From NCBI GenBank assembly GCA_023259675.1, contig JALRGT010000011.1, positions 32,338-96,337 on the forward strand: a stretch of DNA of 64,000 bases, written 5' to 3'. The translations under genes and the position numbers were made by a program. Below the pieces are notes generated by a model that saw only the letters and a list, made by a program, of their open reading frames with translations, had not been told where the DNA came from and did no database searches. Source of the DNA: Flavobacterium sp. (lineage in GTDB: Bacteria; Bacteroidota; Bacteroidia; Flavobacteriales; Flavobacteriaceae). Position 1 is the first letter of the stretch, and every line of letters starts with the position of its first letter. This document shows positions 19,068 to 27,774 of this stretch, one piece after another.

Positions 19068-21510
19068 TTACGATAGTAATTTCGCCAGTATCGGCATTGA
19101 GCAGAATCAAATCGTTGTCTTTTATTTTTAGGGTTGCATTTTCAACTCCCACAATTGCCGGAATTCCAAATTCTCTCGACACAATTGCACCATGCGATAA
19201 CATTCCGCCTCGTTCTACAATCAATCCACTAATTAACGGAAAAACCACCACCCAACCTGGATCGGTTTGTCGCGTTACCAGAATGTCTCCTAACTCTAAT
19301 TTTGAGGCTTCCATTACCGATGACAATACTTTGGCGCGCCCCTTTATGACTCCTCCACAAACCGATAATCCAACAATGGCATTTTCTGAATTTTGACTTT
19401 CGTTTTTTTGTCGGTTCAATTTTTCGGCTACGGGATATTGACCAAGATAACTCGAAAAATCATCCGGAAATTGGATGTTTTTATTTTGTTCGAATGCTTC
19501 TCTAACGGATGCAATACGTTCATAAATAGTGTTAGGAAGAAGATTTGAAGTGCTAAAATGTTCTATAATTTCCTGATAGCGTAAATAGAAAATATCGTCA
19601 GCATGGTTAAGCAAATTTCTTTTTTGAAATTCGATTCCTGATTTATTGATGGACTGTTTGAATTTAAAGTAGAGTAAAGCCTGTTTTAATCGAACTCTTT
19701 CTCTGGCTGCAATTCCTTTTATGGCCAGTTTTATCAAAAGATTTAAAACCCCAATTTGAATAAAGGAAAGTGGGAAAAGAATGCCGTTTTTGGAATAGAT
19801 TCTTTTTTTGAAATTAGCGATATGATTGTTGCGTTCTTCAAATTTTAGGGCAATCAATTCTTCAGGATTACTATCGGGAAGAGAATCGTATTGCTGGAGC
19901 AATTCAATAAATTTTTCGGGTTCTTCGCAATAGTTTTTTGTCGTTAACATCAATTCGCCGGAACAGCGATACCCCCAATTATCGATATAATCCTGAATTA
20001 GTTTTTTAATTTCTAATTCATTTGAACTTTCGTTCAGCCAATGATAAAACTCGAGCGCATTTAATGATTGGAATTGGTCATAAACTTTTTCGTTTTTCCG
20101 AATGGCACACTTGATTTTATAAATCAAAATAATGGGATTGCTGCTGATTAATCCTGGAATGGCCTGTATGAGTTTGTTGTGAATTCCTTCGGCTTCGGAG
20201 CCATAAAACTTTTTGCAATATTTACCTAAAATACCATGGTAAAGCATCGCGAAAAAATCGGCTAAAGAGGCTTTGTACCAACTGTGCATTCGGATTTCAA
20301 TAAAAGCATGAAAACACAATCGAAGTTCATCGAACGAAATGGCAGCATCGACTTTTTTGGCATATTCTGAAGCAAGTGTTTCAAAATCAGTAACCGTAGT
20401 TTCCAGTTTTGAGTTGAATTTAAAAACGGCTCGAATGAATTTTAATTTGTTGCCGACGCTTATTTTTTTAGCTATTTTCTCGGATTCGGCATAGCCAACA
20501 AAATTATCAAATGATTTTCCCAAGGTTTCAGAGAATGGCGAAGCCGAAATAATTTCGTGAATACTGGACATGTTATAATACATCTTACAGCCAAAAGCTC
20601 CAATCACATTGGCATATGAAGATTCTAAGGCTGCTATTTTAGCCTCTGGAATTTGAAAAAGTTTCGATAGATTTTTGAAATAATGGTAATAGGAGTCTCT
20701 AGCGATAGAATACAATAAAGGGGTTAATGCCTCAGGATAATTTTCGTTGACATTTGTATTCGACCAATAGATTTTTTTGCTTTTTGCAGTTGTTGTTATC
20801 GGTCTCGCTTGAACAATATAAAAGATGTTATTTTTTATCGCCCATTCTATGTCAAGCGGAAATCCGTAAAATTGTTCTAATCGTTTAGCCTGTTTTACTC
20901 CCTCTTTAAACGGAATAGGAGTGTTGTTTAGTATTGTTTTGGAAGCAATTGATGCCGTGAACCCCATCGGATTTACTTCGCCAGAAACTAGTTTTTCAGC
21001 ATGTCCTTCAACATACTCAACGAGTAATTCGGTCTCGTTTGAAGGATTTCGAGTAAATATCACTCCGGCATAATCAGGTTCGATTAAGGTTTGAACCACC
21101 ACTGCCATTCCGTTCAGTTTTTGGCCTGTTTTGTCTTGATAGGTTTTTACATTCTCATTGTCATAGGAATGCCAACAGCTATAAATATGAGCAATAATAT
21201 CTTCTATTTGGGAAGAACTAATAAAGGAAGAAAGCTGTCCCGCAAACGAATTTTCGGCACCATCTTCGCCAATGGCTGAACTACGAACCATGTATTTTTC
21301 GGCACCAATAGTTTTTAGTTCCGATTCTAATTCATTCAAAAAATCAGAGGTCAACTCCATTTTGTTTTTCGAAAAATGGTCAAAAGCATTCGACAGAATC
21401 ACAAAACCTTCGGGTACTGGATAACCGGATTTCATCATTTTTGAGAGATGATAGGCTTTTGCACCAGCGCAGTTTTCCGAAAGCGTATGATTTAAATTTA
21501 AAATATACAT
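19060..21510 (-). CDS. PPDK/RPH-like phosphotransferase without PEP domain
   Basis: Residues 1-250 are a PPDK_N ATP-grasp domain: AGAKAYHLSKMM, VRSSAIGEDGAENSFAGQ, YAGVIFTRNP and IEWAIKNNIFYIVQARP. Residues 735-816 are the swivelling PEP-utilizer domain, RGGMLSHGAIVSREFGIP, with phospho-acceptor His773. There is no C-terminal PEP/pyruvate TIM barrel; instead the middle (about 260-720) is a helical domain opening NVNENYPEALTPL. This three-part plan and length match rifampin phosphotransferase (RPH), not PEP synthase. By family logic it would use ATP to transfer phosphate through His to a hydroxyl on a small, probably hydrophobic molecule. It overlaps carS by 1 bp and the UbiA-like gene by 8 bp, so a lipid or polyprenol-type substrate is inferred, not antibiotic resistance. 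Confidence 0.75.
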   Translation of the reverse strand: MYILNLNHTLSENCAGAKAYHLSKMMKSGYPVPEGFVILSNAFDHFSKNKMELTSDFLNELESELKTIGAEKYMVRSSAIGEDGAENSFAGQLSSFISSSQIEDIIAHIYSCWHSYDNENVKTYQDKTGQKLNGMAVVVQTLIEPDYAGVIFTRNPSNETELLVEYVEGHAEKLVSGEVNPMGFTASIASKTILNNTPIPFKEGVKQAKRLEQFYGFPLDIEWAIKNNIFYIVQARPITTTAKSKKIYWSNTNVNENYPEALTPLLYSIARDSYYHYFKNLSKLFQIPEAKIAALESSYANVIGAFGCKMYYNMSSIHEIISASPFSETLGKSFDNFVGYAESEKIAKKISVGNKLKFIRAVFKFNSKLETTVTDFETLASEYAKKVDAAISFDELRLCFHAFIEIRMHSWYKASLADFFAMLYHGILGKYCKKFYGSEAEGIHNKLIQAIPGLISSNPIILIYKIKCAIRKNEKVYDQFQSLNALEFYHWLNESSNELEIKKLIQDYIDNWGYRCSGELMLTTKNYCEEPEKFIELLQQYDSLPDSNPEELIALKFEERNNHIANFKKRIYSKNGILFPLSFIQIGVLNLLIKLAIKGIAARERVRLKQALLYFKFKQSINKSGIEFQKRNLLNHADDIFYLRYQEIIEHFSTSNLLPNTIYERIASVREAFEQNKNIQFPDDFSSYLGQYPVAEKLNRQKNESQNSENAIVGLSVCGGVIKGRAKVLSSVMEASKLELGDILVTRQTDPGWVVVFPLISGLIVERGGMLSHGAIVSREFGIPAIVGVENATLKIKDNDLILLNADTGEITIVNE

Positions 21511-22025
21511 TAGAAGGAGGCTTTTATTTTGGTAAAAACTAAAATCAAACTCATCACAATATGAGTCAAACTACTGATAAGCATTAAAACAAGAGCTTCT
21601 GTTATTGTAATTGAACTCAGCAAGTAGTAAACTAAGGTAACGCCAAATGCCGAATCCATTTTGTCAATCAGCATAAAAAAATAATTCTTGTTTGCATATG
21701 TTTCTCCTGCTTTGATGTTCCATTTTCTTTTTATAAAAGAATTTGGGAGTTCAAAGGCAACATAAGCCAATCCGAGAAAAAAACCTAAAGGAATTGCATT
21801 AGTCAGCTTTAAGTTTAAAATGGAATTGAATAGCAGTAAAAAAACGACATTGAAAACCGGTACCAGAATAAAACCGCGCCAAGTTTTATTTGCACCAAAA
21901 AGGTGGCTTGAAATGGCTTGGTTTAAAAATGGAAAAATATTCCACTTCACGACTAGCATGTGCAGTATATTAGCCAAAATCAAAGAAGGCAAAACCGTTA
22001 AAATTGGTATTGTAAAATCAGACAT
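21510..22025 (-). CDS. CarS-like CDP-archaeol synthase family protein (DUF46)
   Basis: A 171-aa membrane protein with about five hydrophobic segments. The CarS/CdsA signature is clear: FGANKTWRGF (residues 43-52), ELPNSFIKR (92-100) followed by an NIKAGE loop, and LIDKMDSAFG (119-128) with the metal-binding aspartates. In archaea CarS moves CMP from CTP to unsaturated archaetidic acid. Bacterial homologues of this short family are largely uncharacterised and may activate another phospholipid or prenyl phosphate. It overlaps the HMG-CoA reductase gene by 8 bp and the phosphotransferase by 1 bp. A canonical bacterial CdsA would be much longer (about 260-300 aa) with a different C-terminal signature. 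Confidence 0.82.
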   Translation of the reverse strand: MSDFTIPILTVLPSLILANILHMLVVKWNIFPFLNQAISSHLFGANKTWRGFILVPVFNVVFLLLFNSILNLKLTNAIPLGFFLGLAYVAFELPNSFIKRKWNIKAGETYANKNYFFMLIDKMDSAFGVTLVYYLLSSITITEALVLMLISSLTHIVMSLILVFTKIKASF

Positions 22026-24327
22026 GAGATTCTAAAATTTCAAGCATTCTAAATGCATTGTTCATAATTCTTTTCGAAAAATCATATTTTATTAAAATTC
22101 CAGAGACTTCATAAAAGGAAACTCTGCAAGCCAAATAGGTTTTTAAGGAATAGGTATAAGCTTTGATGTATTCTGACCAATTTTCATTTTCATTCAGTTG
22201 ATGGTGAAATTTTAAATAAAACCAAACATCCTCACTGGTGAAATCATCTTGTAGTACGAAACTTAAAAATTCAACAATATCACGATGTTTAAAGTCAATA
22301 ACGGCTAATTCCCAGTCATAAATAATAGGATTTCCAGCATGGTCGATAAAAATATTTCTCGAATTAAGATCGTTGTGAATGATTGATTTTTCGAGATCAA
22401 TTGTTGCTGCTTCGGCTTCAAACGAGTCAATATCAAGATGTAGTTTTTTTAATTGATTGTAGTTGGGGTGTTCTACATTTTCATTAATTAAAAGTGTAAG
22501 TAACTTTTTGTATAAATCGACTGATTTCCAGGGTTTAAATTCCTGTACTATTGCCAGATGTTCTGTTTTTGTGGTTTTGTGAAAGCCGTTGATTACCCTT
22601 ATTACCGAACAAATGTCTTTTTGTTTCCATTTTTCGGGATGGTTTTCTGAGTTGGCAATCTTAAGTTTGTTGTGGTCTAAAAATTCCTGAATAAAAAAAT
22701 AAATTTCCCTTTTTGGGTCTATTTTGCTACCATAATAGTGGGGAATGTATTTGAAGTCCTGGGTAACTAAATAGTTGTAAATATCAATTTCTTTGATATG
22801 CGAATTCTTGAATTCCAGGTTTTCTTTAGATGATTTAAATAAATCAGAAAGTTTGGGATCAATAGAAGCGGCAATCAAATGCAGTCCTTTTATAACTTCT
22901 TCATCCAACGCTTTCGACTTGATTAATAATTTGGTGTTTCTAATTTCACCATTCGAATTCTCCTGCTTTAGATGTAGCGGAATAAAGCCGATTAATTTTT
23001 TGTTGATTTTGGAGGCGATATTGGTGATAATGCCATTTTCAATTAAGTCGGCCTCGGCAATCGCTATTTCGTGAATTTTGTTTGTGCTGTTTTCGGACAG
23101 AATGGACAGTAATAATTTTGGTGTTAATTCGGAACGGGTCAGCCAGTTTTTCGGTTTGTTTCTTCCCAGTTTTTCATGCGCTTTGGCGAATTCGCCACTC
23201 ACAATGGCCGAATAGGTTGAAATCTCTAATCCTAAGGCAAAACCACAGATTAATTTGGCAAAACGTTCTACTTTTCCGCTTCCCAGACAGCCCATTAATT
23301 GGAGTGCTTCGGCTTGTTTGGGTAAATGGGTGCCACCGCCAACGGTTCCGATGACCAAGTTGGTAAGATTCAATTGTAATTTTAGTCCTTCGGCAGTTTT
23401 TTCTAAATGTAAAAAACCAACACTGGATTCGTGGATACAGGCTAAATCTTGACCCGTAGCCACATAAATTGCGGCAATGGCGTTGGCTACATTAACATTA
23501 TAGCCTAACATTCCATTTGAGGAGCAAATTTCTTTTGAAGGGAGAAAACATTGATATAGTTTATCGCTTGTGGTTCTTAAAGTTTGATTGATTACTTGTT
23601 CGGTCAAATTACATTCGGCGGTTACATTTATTCCTCTGCCGTTTTCGATGTTAGAAAGGGATGCTTTTTTGTCGGAAGAACCATTGCCTTCAATGATAAA
23701 ATCTATTGGGACAATATCTGTGGCGGTTTTAAATTGATTGACAATATAAAGCATGGCATGCCAAGTACAGGAAGTAGTCATGTTTTGACCTGAAGCATCG
23801 CCAGTGGTGTAAATAAATTTTATATGAACGATAGTGTCTAATTGAATGACGTCAATTTCTATCAGTTTGGCATGGTTAGAATATTGCTCTGCCACTTTTT
23901 TGATATTTTCAAAATGGACAACAGAGTAATCTCTAAATTGTAACGCTTCCTCTTTTGTATTAAAAATAAACATGGGAACCCTGCACATTTTTTGCCAAGC
24001 AACAGTTGCCGTAAAGCCACCACTATTGGTTATTGCTTTTGCACCTCGATTCATACTCGCGACCAAAGCGCCTTCTAGCGTGCCGGCCAGACAGTACACT
24101 AAATCTTCTTTCTCATTTTCATGATATAAAAGAGGGCCAACAATTCCCATTGGAATTTCAGTACTACCAACGTATGACTCAATATTGTTTTTGATATCGT
24201 CCAGTTCTAATCCTGCTTCCGAAATTTTATCAACCTTTAAGTTGTTTTTTTTAAGAAAGTCGTGCCGTAGTTGGGTTGACATTTTGGTTACTAAACCTCT
24301 ACCAGGAATAATAGGAAATTCATTCAT
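22018..24327 (-). CDS. HMG-CoA reductase fused to APH/choline-kinase-like domain
   Basis: Residues 1-430 are an HMG-CoA reductase of class-I-like sequence. All four expected catalytic residues are present: E85 in TLEGALVAS, K220 in SSDKKAS, D294 in GQDLACI and H384 in AKAHEKLGRN. The NAD(P)H-site block TGDASGQNM (175-183) and VIGTVGGGTHLP are also present. Residues 455-769 are a small-molecule kinase of the APH/choline kinase fold, with Brenner motif HNDLNSRN (H651, D653, N658) and metal-binding D671 in IIYDWELA. HMGR makes mevalonate; the fused kinase suggests immediate phosphorylation of mevalonate or of another intermediate. The gene is the promoter-proximal member of the seven-gene operon. 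I know of no characterised HMGR with this fusion. Each domain is confident; the joint reaction is inferred. Confidence 0.88.
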   Translation of the reverse strand: MNEFPIIPGRGLVTKMSTQLRHDFLKKNNLKVDKISEAGLELDDIKNNIESYVGSTEIPMGIVGPLLYHENEKEDLVYCLAGTLEGALVASMNRGAKAITNSGGFTATVAWQKMCRVPMFIFNTKEEALQFRDYSVVHFENIKKVAEQYSNHAKLIEIDVIQLDTIVHIKFIYTTGDASGQNMTTSCTWHAMLYIVNQFKTATDIVPIDFIIEGNGSSDKKASLSNIENGRGINVTAECNLTEQVINQTLRTTSDKLYQCFLPSKEICSSNGMLGYNVNVANAIAAIYVATGQDLACIHESSVGFLHLEKTAEGLKLQLNLTNLVIGTVGGGTHLPKQAEALQLMGCLGSGKVERFAKLICGFALGLEISTYSAIVSGEFAKAHEKLGRNKPKNWLTRSELTPKLLLSILSENSTNKIHEIAIAEADLIENGIITNIASKINKKLIGFIPLHLKQENSNGEIRNTKLLIKSKALDEEVIKGLHLIAASIDPKLSDLFKSSKENLEFKNSHIKEIDIYNYLVTQDFKYIPHYYGSKIDPKREIYFFIQEFLDHNKLKIANSENHPEKWKQKDICSVIRVINGFHKTTKTEHLAIVQEFKPWKSVDLYKKLLTLLINENVEHPNYNQLKKLHLDIDSFEAEAATIDLEKSIIHNDLNSRNIFIDHAGNPIIYDWELAVIDFKHRDIVEFLSFVLQDDFTSEDVWFYLKFHHQLNENENWSEYIKAYTYSLKTYLACRVSFYEVSGILIKYDFSKRIMNNAFRMLEILESHV

Positions 24328-24515
24328 ATAAAATATTTTGGTTAGGAGGTGTTTACGTAAAGATATGATTTCTAATCATTTTATTTAAATAAATATGGGA
24401 TCCTTATTCGTTTTCTTAATTTTTTATGAATTTACTGGAATAAGTCTTGTGAGCCAAAAAATATATTTATTCAATTTGGTGAATGGTCAGTTTGTTTTTT
24501 TATCGTTAGATAAAA

Positions 24516-24548
24516 AAAGCTCCTAGCCTTCAAAAGGCTAGGAGCTTT
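24516..24548. repeat. 33-nt palindrome (copy 2)
   Basis: Same palindrome as 15625-15657 with one substitution at the centre. It lies between the ahcY terminator and the start of the lipid operon, so the two copies bracket the operon. The 24328-24722 gap otherwise shows the ahcY terminator and no recognisable gene; no TAnnTTTG box for the operon was found. Confidence 0.8.
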
Positions 24549-24610
24549 GGATTTTATTATTCGGGAGATTTTTGATTTTTTCTAATCGTTTTTTAATATA
24601 GATATTAATT

Positions 24611-24667
24611 AAAAAACAAAAAACCCTCACATTCAAACTGAATTTAGTTCAGTTTCCTGCAAGGGTA
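24611..24667 (-). terminator. Probable ahcY terminator
   Basis: An inner stem AAACTGAA/TTCAGTTT (24635-24655) lies within an outer ACCCT/AGGGT pairing, followed on the minus strand by a T-rich stretch (complement of aaaaaacaaaaaa). It lies about 56 bp past the ahcY stop. Confidence 0.6.
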
Positions 24668-24722
24668 ATTCTATGATTAAAATTTAGCTAATTACTATTG
24701 ACTAGTAACTAATCACTAAAAT

Positions 24723-26039
24723 CTAGTATCTGTAATATTCTGGTTTGAATGGTCCACTTACTTCAACACCAATATATTCTGCTTGGTCTTGACGTAATGT
24801 TTCTAGTTCAACACCTAATTTTGCTAAGTGCAACATAGCTACTTTTTCATCTAAGTGTTTTGGTAACATATACACGTCATTGTTGTAAGCTGCGCTGTTT
24901 TTCCACAATTCGATTTGAGCTAGAGTTTGGTTTGTAAATGAATTACTCATCACAAAACTTGGATGACCTGTAGCACAACCAAGGTTTACCAAACGACCTT
25001 CAGCCAAAATGATAATGTCTTTTCCAGCGATAGTGTATTTGTCTACTTGTGGTTTGATTTCGATTTTAGACGCACCGTGATTAGTGTTCAACCAAGCCAT
25101 GTCAATTTCGTTATCAAAATGTCCAATGTTACAAACGATGGTTTTGTCTTTCATTTGTTCGAAATGAGAACCTAGAACGATGTCTTTATTTCCAGTTGTA
25201 GTGATGATGATATCAGCATTTCCAACAACAGTATTTAATTTTTTCACTTCAAAACCGTCCATTGCCGCTTGTAAAGCACAAATCGGGTCAATTTCAGTAA
25301 CGGTTACAATAGAACCCGCACCTCTAAAAGAAGCTGCAGTTCCTTTTCCAACATCACCGTAACCACAAACGATTACTCTTTTTCCAGCTAGCATAATATC
25401 AGTAGCACGACGAACTGCATCAACAGCCGATTCTTTACAACCGTATTTGTTGTCAAATTTCGATTTAGTAACCGAGTCATTCACGTTAATAGCTGGCATT
25501 GGCAATGTTCCTGCTTTTACTCTTTCGTATAAACGGTGAACACCTGTAGTTGTTTCTTCAGACAATCCTTTGATTCCAGCAACCAATTCTGGGTAACGAT
25601 CAATAACCATATTTGTTAAATCTCCACCATCATCAAGAATCATGTTCAATGGTTTTCTGTCTTCACCAAAGAATAATGTTTGCTCAATACACCAGTCAAA
25701 ATCTACTTCGTTCAATCCTTTCCAAGCATACACTTGAATTCCGGCAGCAGCAATAGCGGCAGCAGCCTGATCTTGAGTAGAGAAAATATTACAAGAACTC
25801 CAAGTCACTTCAGCACCAAGAGCGATTAAAGTTTCAATCAAAACTGCAGTTTGGATAGTCATGTGCAAACATCCTGCAATACGAGCTCCTTTAAGCGGTT
25901 GTTCGTCTTTATATTCAGCACGAAGCGCCATTAAACCTGGCATTTCAGCTTCTGCCAATTCAATTTCTTTTCTTCCCCAAGCCGCTAGAGAAATGTCTTT
26001 AACTTTGAAAGCCACATAAGGCATAGTCGATGTACTCAT
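24723..26039 (-). CDS. ahcY: Adenosylhomocysteinase
   Basis: Hydrolyses S-adenosylhomocysteine to adenosine and homocysteine with bound NAD, keeping SAM-dependent methylation running. It is full length at 438 aa. The NAD-binding motif [19 protein letters not shown] (residues 224-242), substrate-site [14 protein letters not shown] (187-200) and the terminal FKPEYYRY are all typical. It is cytoplasmic and stands alone between the lipid operon and a divergent phosphopantetheinyl transferase, with its own terminator and a TAAATTTG -7 box about 31 bp upstream. Its position next to an operon carrying a methyltransferase may be chance. Confidence 0.98.
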   Translation of the reverse strand: MSTSTMPYVAFKVKDISLAAWGRKEIELAEAEMPGLMALRAEYKDEQPLKGARIAGCLHMTIQTAVLIETLIALGAEVTWSSCNIFSTQDQAAAAIAAAGIQVYAWKGLNEVDFDWCIEQTLFFGEDRKPLNMILDDGGDLTNMVIDRYPELVAGIKGLSEETTTGVHRLYERVKAGTLPMPAINVNDSVTKSKFDNKYGCKESAVDAVRRATDIMLAGKRVIVCGYGDVGKGTAASFRGAGSIVTVTEIDPICALQAAMDGFEVKKLNTVVGNADIIITTTGNKDIVLGSHFEQMKDKTIVCNIGHFDNEIDMAWLNTNHGASKIEIKPQVDKYTIAGKDIIILAEGRLVNLGCATGHPSFVMSNSFTNQTLAQIELWKNSAAYNNDVYMLPKHLDEKVAMLHLAKLGVELETLRQDQAEYIGVEVSGPFKPEYYRY

Positions 26040-26070
26040 TTATAGTATATTTGTAATTATAAATTTTTTG

Positions 26071-26078
26071 CAAATTTA
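26071..26078 (-). promoter_or_regulatory. Predicted -7 box for ahcY
   Basis: The minus-strand sequence TAAATTTG matches the Bacteroidota -7 consensus TAnnTTTG, 31 bp before the ahcY ATG. No convincing -33 TTG was seen at the usual distance. Confidence 0.5.
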
Positions 26079-26164
26079 CATAATAACTTTATAATTTTAC
26101 TACATTATAAAAGATTTATGAATTGTTTAATTCGCTAATATTTTGAATGTTAACTAAATTATCG

Positions 26165-26295
26165 CTCACACCCAATGCTTAGTTTTGAGTGAGGAGCATT
26201 TCCCGCTATCCGCTGTATTCCCGATTAACAAAAACTACGGCAAAAAAGCCTTGTTTTTCTAAATCGGGAGATGCCGCTTTTATCGGGGCTAAAAA
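26165..26295. repeat. Structured intergenic repeat-like element
   Basis: It contains several inverted pairs: AATGCT with AGCATT, CCCGATT with AATCGGG (enclosing GGCAAAAAAGCC), and the GC-rich string cccgctatccgctgt. A related GC-rich string, agcgggaacggacagc, occurs at 142-157. It is GC-rich compared with its surroundings and probably a dispersed flavobacterial intergenic element. The 26040-26351 gap otherwise holds the ahcY promoter and no gene. Confidence 0.45.
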
Positions 26296-26351
26296 CGAGT
26301 AGTGCAATTATGAACTCCTAGTTCATGATTCATAATTTATAATTAATTGAA

Positions 26352-26987
26352 ATGCCTTTATATAAAACCATACAGTTCAATAATACGACCCAAATTCTGG
26401 TTTGGAAAATCACCGAATCCTATCCAGAATTGTTAGACTCTGTTGTGCTTAATCCAAAACACCAACAGCGTTTGGAAGGTATGAAATCACAATTGCATCA
26501 AAGGGCTTTTCTAAGTGTTCGCAAATTAATACAACATGCCGGTTACACTGATTTGGATTTGTATTACGACCAGTTCGGGAAACCGCATATCAATTGTGAT
26601 AAACATATTTCGATAACCCATTCCCATGAATTTTCGGCAATTATTATCAGCGATGAAGCCGTTGGGATTGATATCGAGTTACAACGGGATAAAATCCTTC
26701 GGATTGCCGATAAATTTGTAAACGAAGAGGAGTTAAGTAGATTGCGTAGTGTTGGTTGTCAGGATTATGTTAAGAAATTAACCGTAAAATGGGGTGCCAA
26801 AGAAGCTATTTTTAAAATCAGAAACGAAAAAGGTATTAGTTTCAAAAATCATATCAGAGTTAATCCCTTCGAAATAGCCGCAGCACAAACCATCGCAAAA
26901 CTCCATTTTGATGGATTAATCAAGGATTTCAATATTTATTTTGAAGAATTTGAGGATTTTACTTTGGTGTATGCTTTTGAAAAATAA
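26352..26987 (+). CDS. 4'-phosphopantetheinyl transferase (Sfp type)
   Basis: Transfers the phosphopantetheine arm of CoA to a carrier-protein serine. Sfp-family motifs are present: ISITHSHEFSAI (about residues 90-101), the Mg-binding VGIDIE (111-116) and WGAKEAIFK (about 147-155). At 211 aa it is slightly short but complete. It is the first gene of a plus-strand series with GGGPS 57 bp downstream. No acyl carrier protein gene is in the window, so its target (fatty acid synthase ACP or a secondary-metabolite carrier such as the aryl polyene/flexirubin type) is unknown. Confidence 0.9.
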   Translation: MPLYKTIQFNNTTQILVWKITESYPELLDSVVLNPKHQQRLEGMKSQLHQRAFLSVRKLIQHAGYTDLDLYYDQFGKPHINCDKHISITHSHEFSAIIISDEAVGIDIELQRDKILRIADKFVNEEELSRLRSVGCQDYVKKLTVKWGAKEAIFKIRNEKGISFKNHIRVNPFEIAAAQTIAKLHFDGLIKDFNIYFEEFEDFTLVYAFEK

Positions 26988-27044
26988 TTTAAATAAAAAA
27001 TCACGTCTCTCTACTCTAGCTCAGTCAAGAGTCAAATTCCACAA

Positions 27045-27773
27045 ATGACAAATATTTACAATTCTATCCTAAAATCAAAAGCCAATAAAGGGAAACTACT
27101 CGCCATTTTGCTTGATCCCGACAAAATAGTTTGGGAAAAGTTAGATTCTTTAATTTCAAAGATGAAACAATCGCCGGCAACCCATATTTTTATTGGAGGC
27201 AGTCTGGTTGAAAACAATATCTTAGGGGATTTAATCATTCGGGTAAAACAAAAAATTGATTTGCCCATTGTTTTATTTCCCGGAAATCCTTCCCAAATTT
27301 CAGCTCATGCCGATGGTATTTTGTTCCTGTCTTTAATCTCCGGTAGAAATCCGGATTATTTGATAGAGCATCAGGTAAATGCAGTTCCCATTTTAAATCA
27401 GATGGATTTAGAAGTGATTCCAACAGGCTATATTTTAATCGAAAGTGGAGCAACAACTGCCGTAGAACGGGTAAGTCAGACCCGACCTTTAGACAGAAAC
27501 AATATTGCTTATGTGGTTCAAACGGCACAAGCGGGCGAAATGTTAGGCAATAAACTCATTTATCTCGAAGCCGGAAGTGGAGCACAGCAAGCGGTTCCGT
27601 TTGAAATGATTAAAAAAGTGTCGCAAAATATCCAAATTCCCTTAATTGTGGGAGGAGGCATCGTAAATTCGCTAGGGATTCAAAAAGCATACGAATCGGG
27701 TGCCGATATAGTGGTTATCGGAACGGCTTTTGAAAATAACCATGATTTTTTTAATCATCAACCATCAAATTAA
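27045..27773 (+). CDS. Geranylgeranylglyceryl phosphate synthase family protein (GGGPS/PcrB)
   Basis: A TIM-barrel prenyltransferase that forms an ether bond between sn-glycerol-1-phosphate and a polyprenyl diphosphate, the committed step of archaeal membrane lipids. Motifs: LLDPDK (22-27), HIFIGGS (47-53), VLFPGN (76-81), TGYILIESG (127-135), YLEAGSGA (173-180), VGGGI (202-206) and IGTAFE (225-230). The length of 242 aa fits the bacterial/thaumarchaeal-type group found in Bacteroidota. Its product there is established only in vitro, and the physiological fate is unclear. It is separated from pnuC by 1 bp. Nearby are a CarS-like and two UbiA-like proteins, the next two enzyme classes of the archaeal route. 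Confidence 0.93.
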   Translation: MTNIYNSILKSKANKGKLLAILLDPDKIVWEKLDSLISKMKQSPATHIFIGGSLVENNILGDLIIRVKQKIDLPIVLFPGNPSQISAHADGILFLSLISGRNPDYLIEHQVNAVPILNQMDLEVIPTGYILIESGATTAVERVSQTRPLDRNNIAYVVQTAQAGEMLGNKLIYLEAGSGAQQAVPFEMIKKVSQNIQIPLIVGGGIVNSLGIQKAYESGADIVVIGTAFENNHDFFNHQPSN

Positions 27774-27774
27774 A

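Noticed and set aside
19060..21510. Annotation as PEP synthase or pyruvate phosphate dikinase
   Set aside because: The C-terminal PEP/pyruvate-binding barrel is missing and the central domain differs.
22793..23452. Plus-strand open frames opposite the HMG-CoA reductase
   Set aside because: The reductase frame contains all catalytic motifs; the opposite frames show none.
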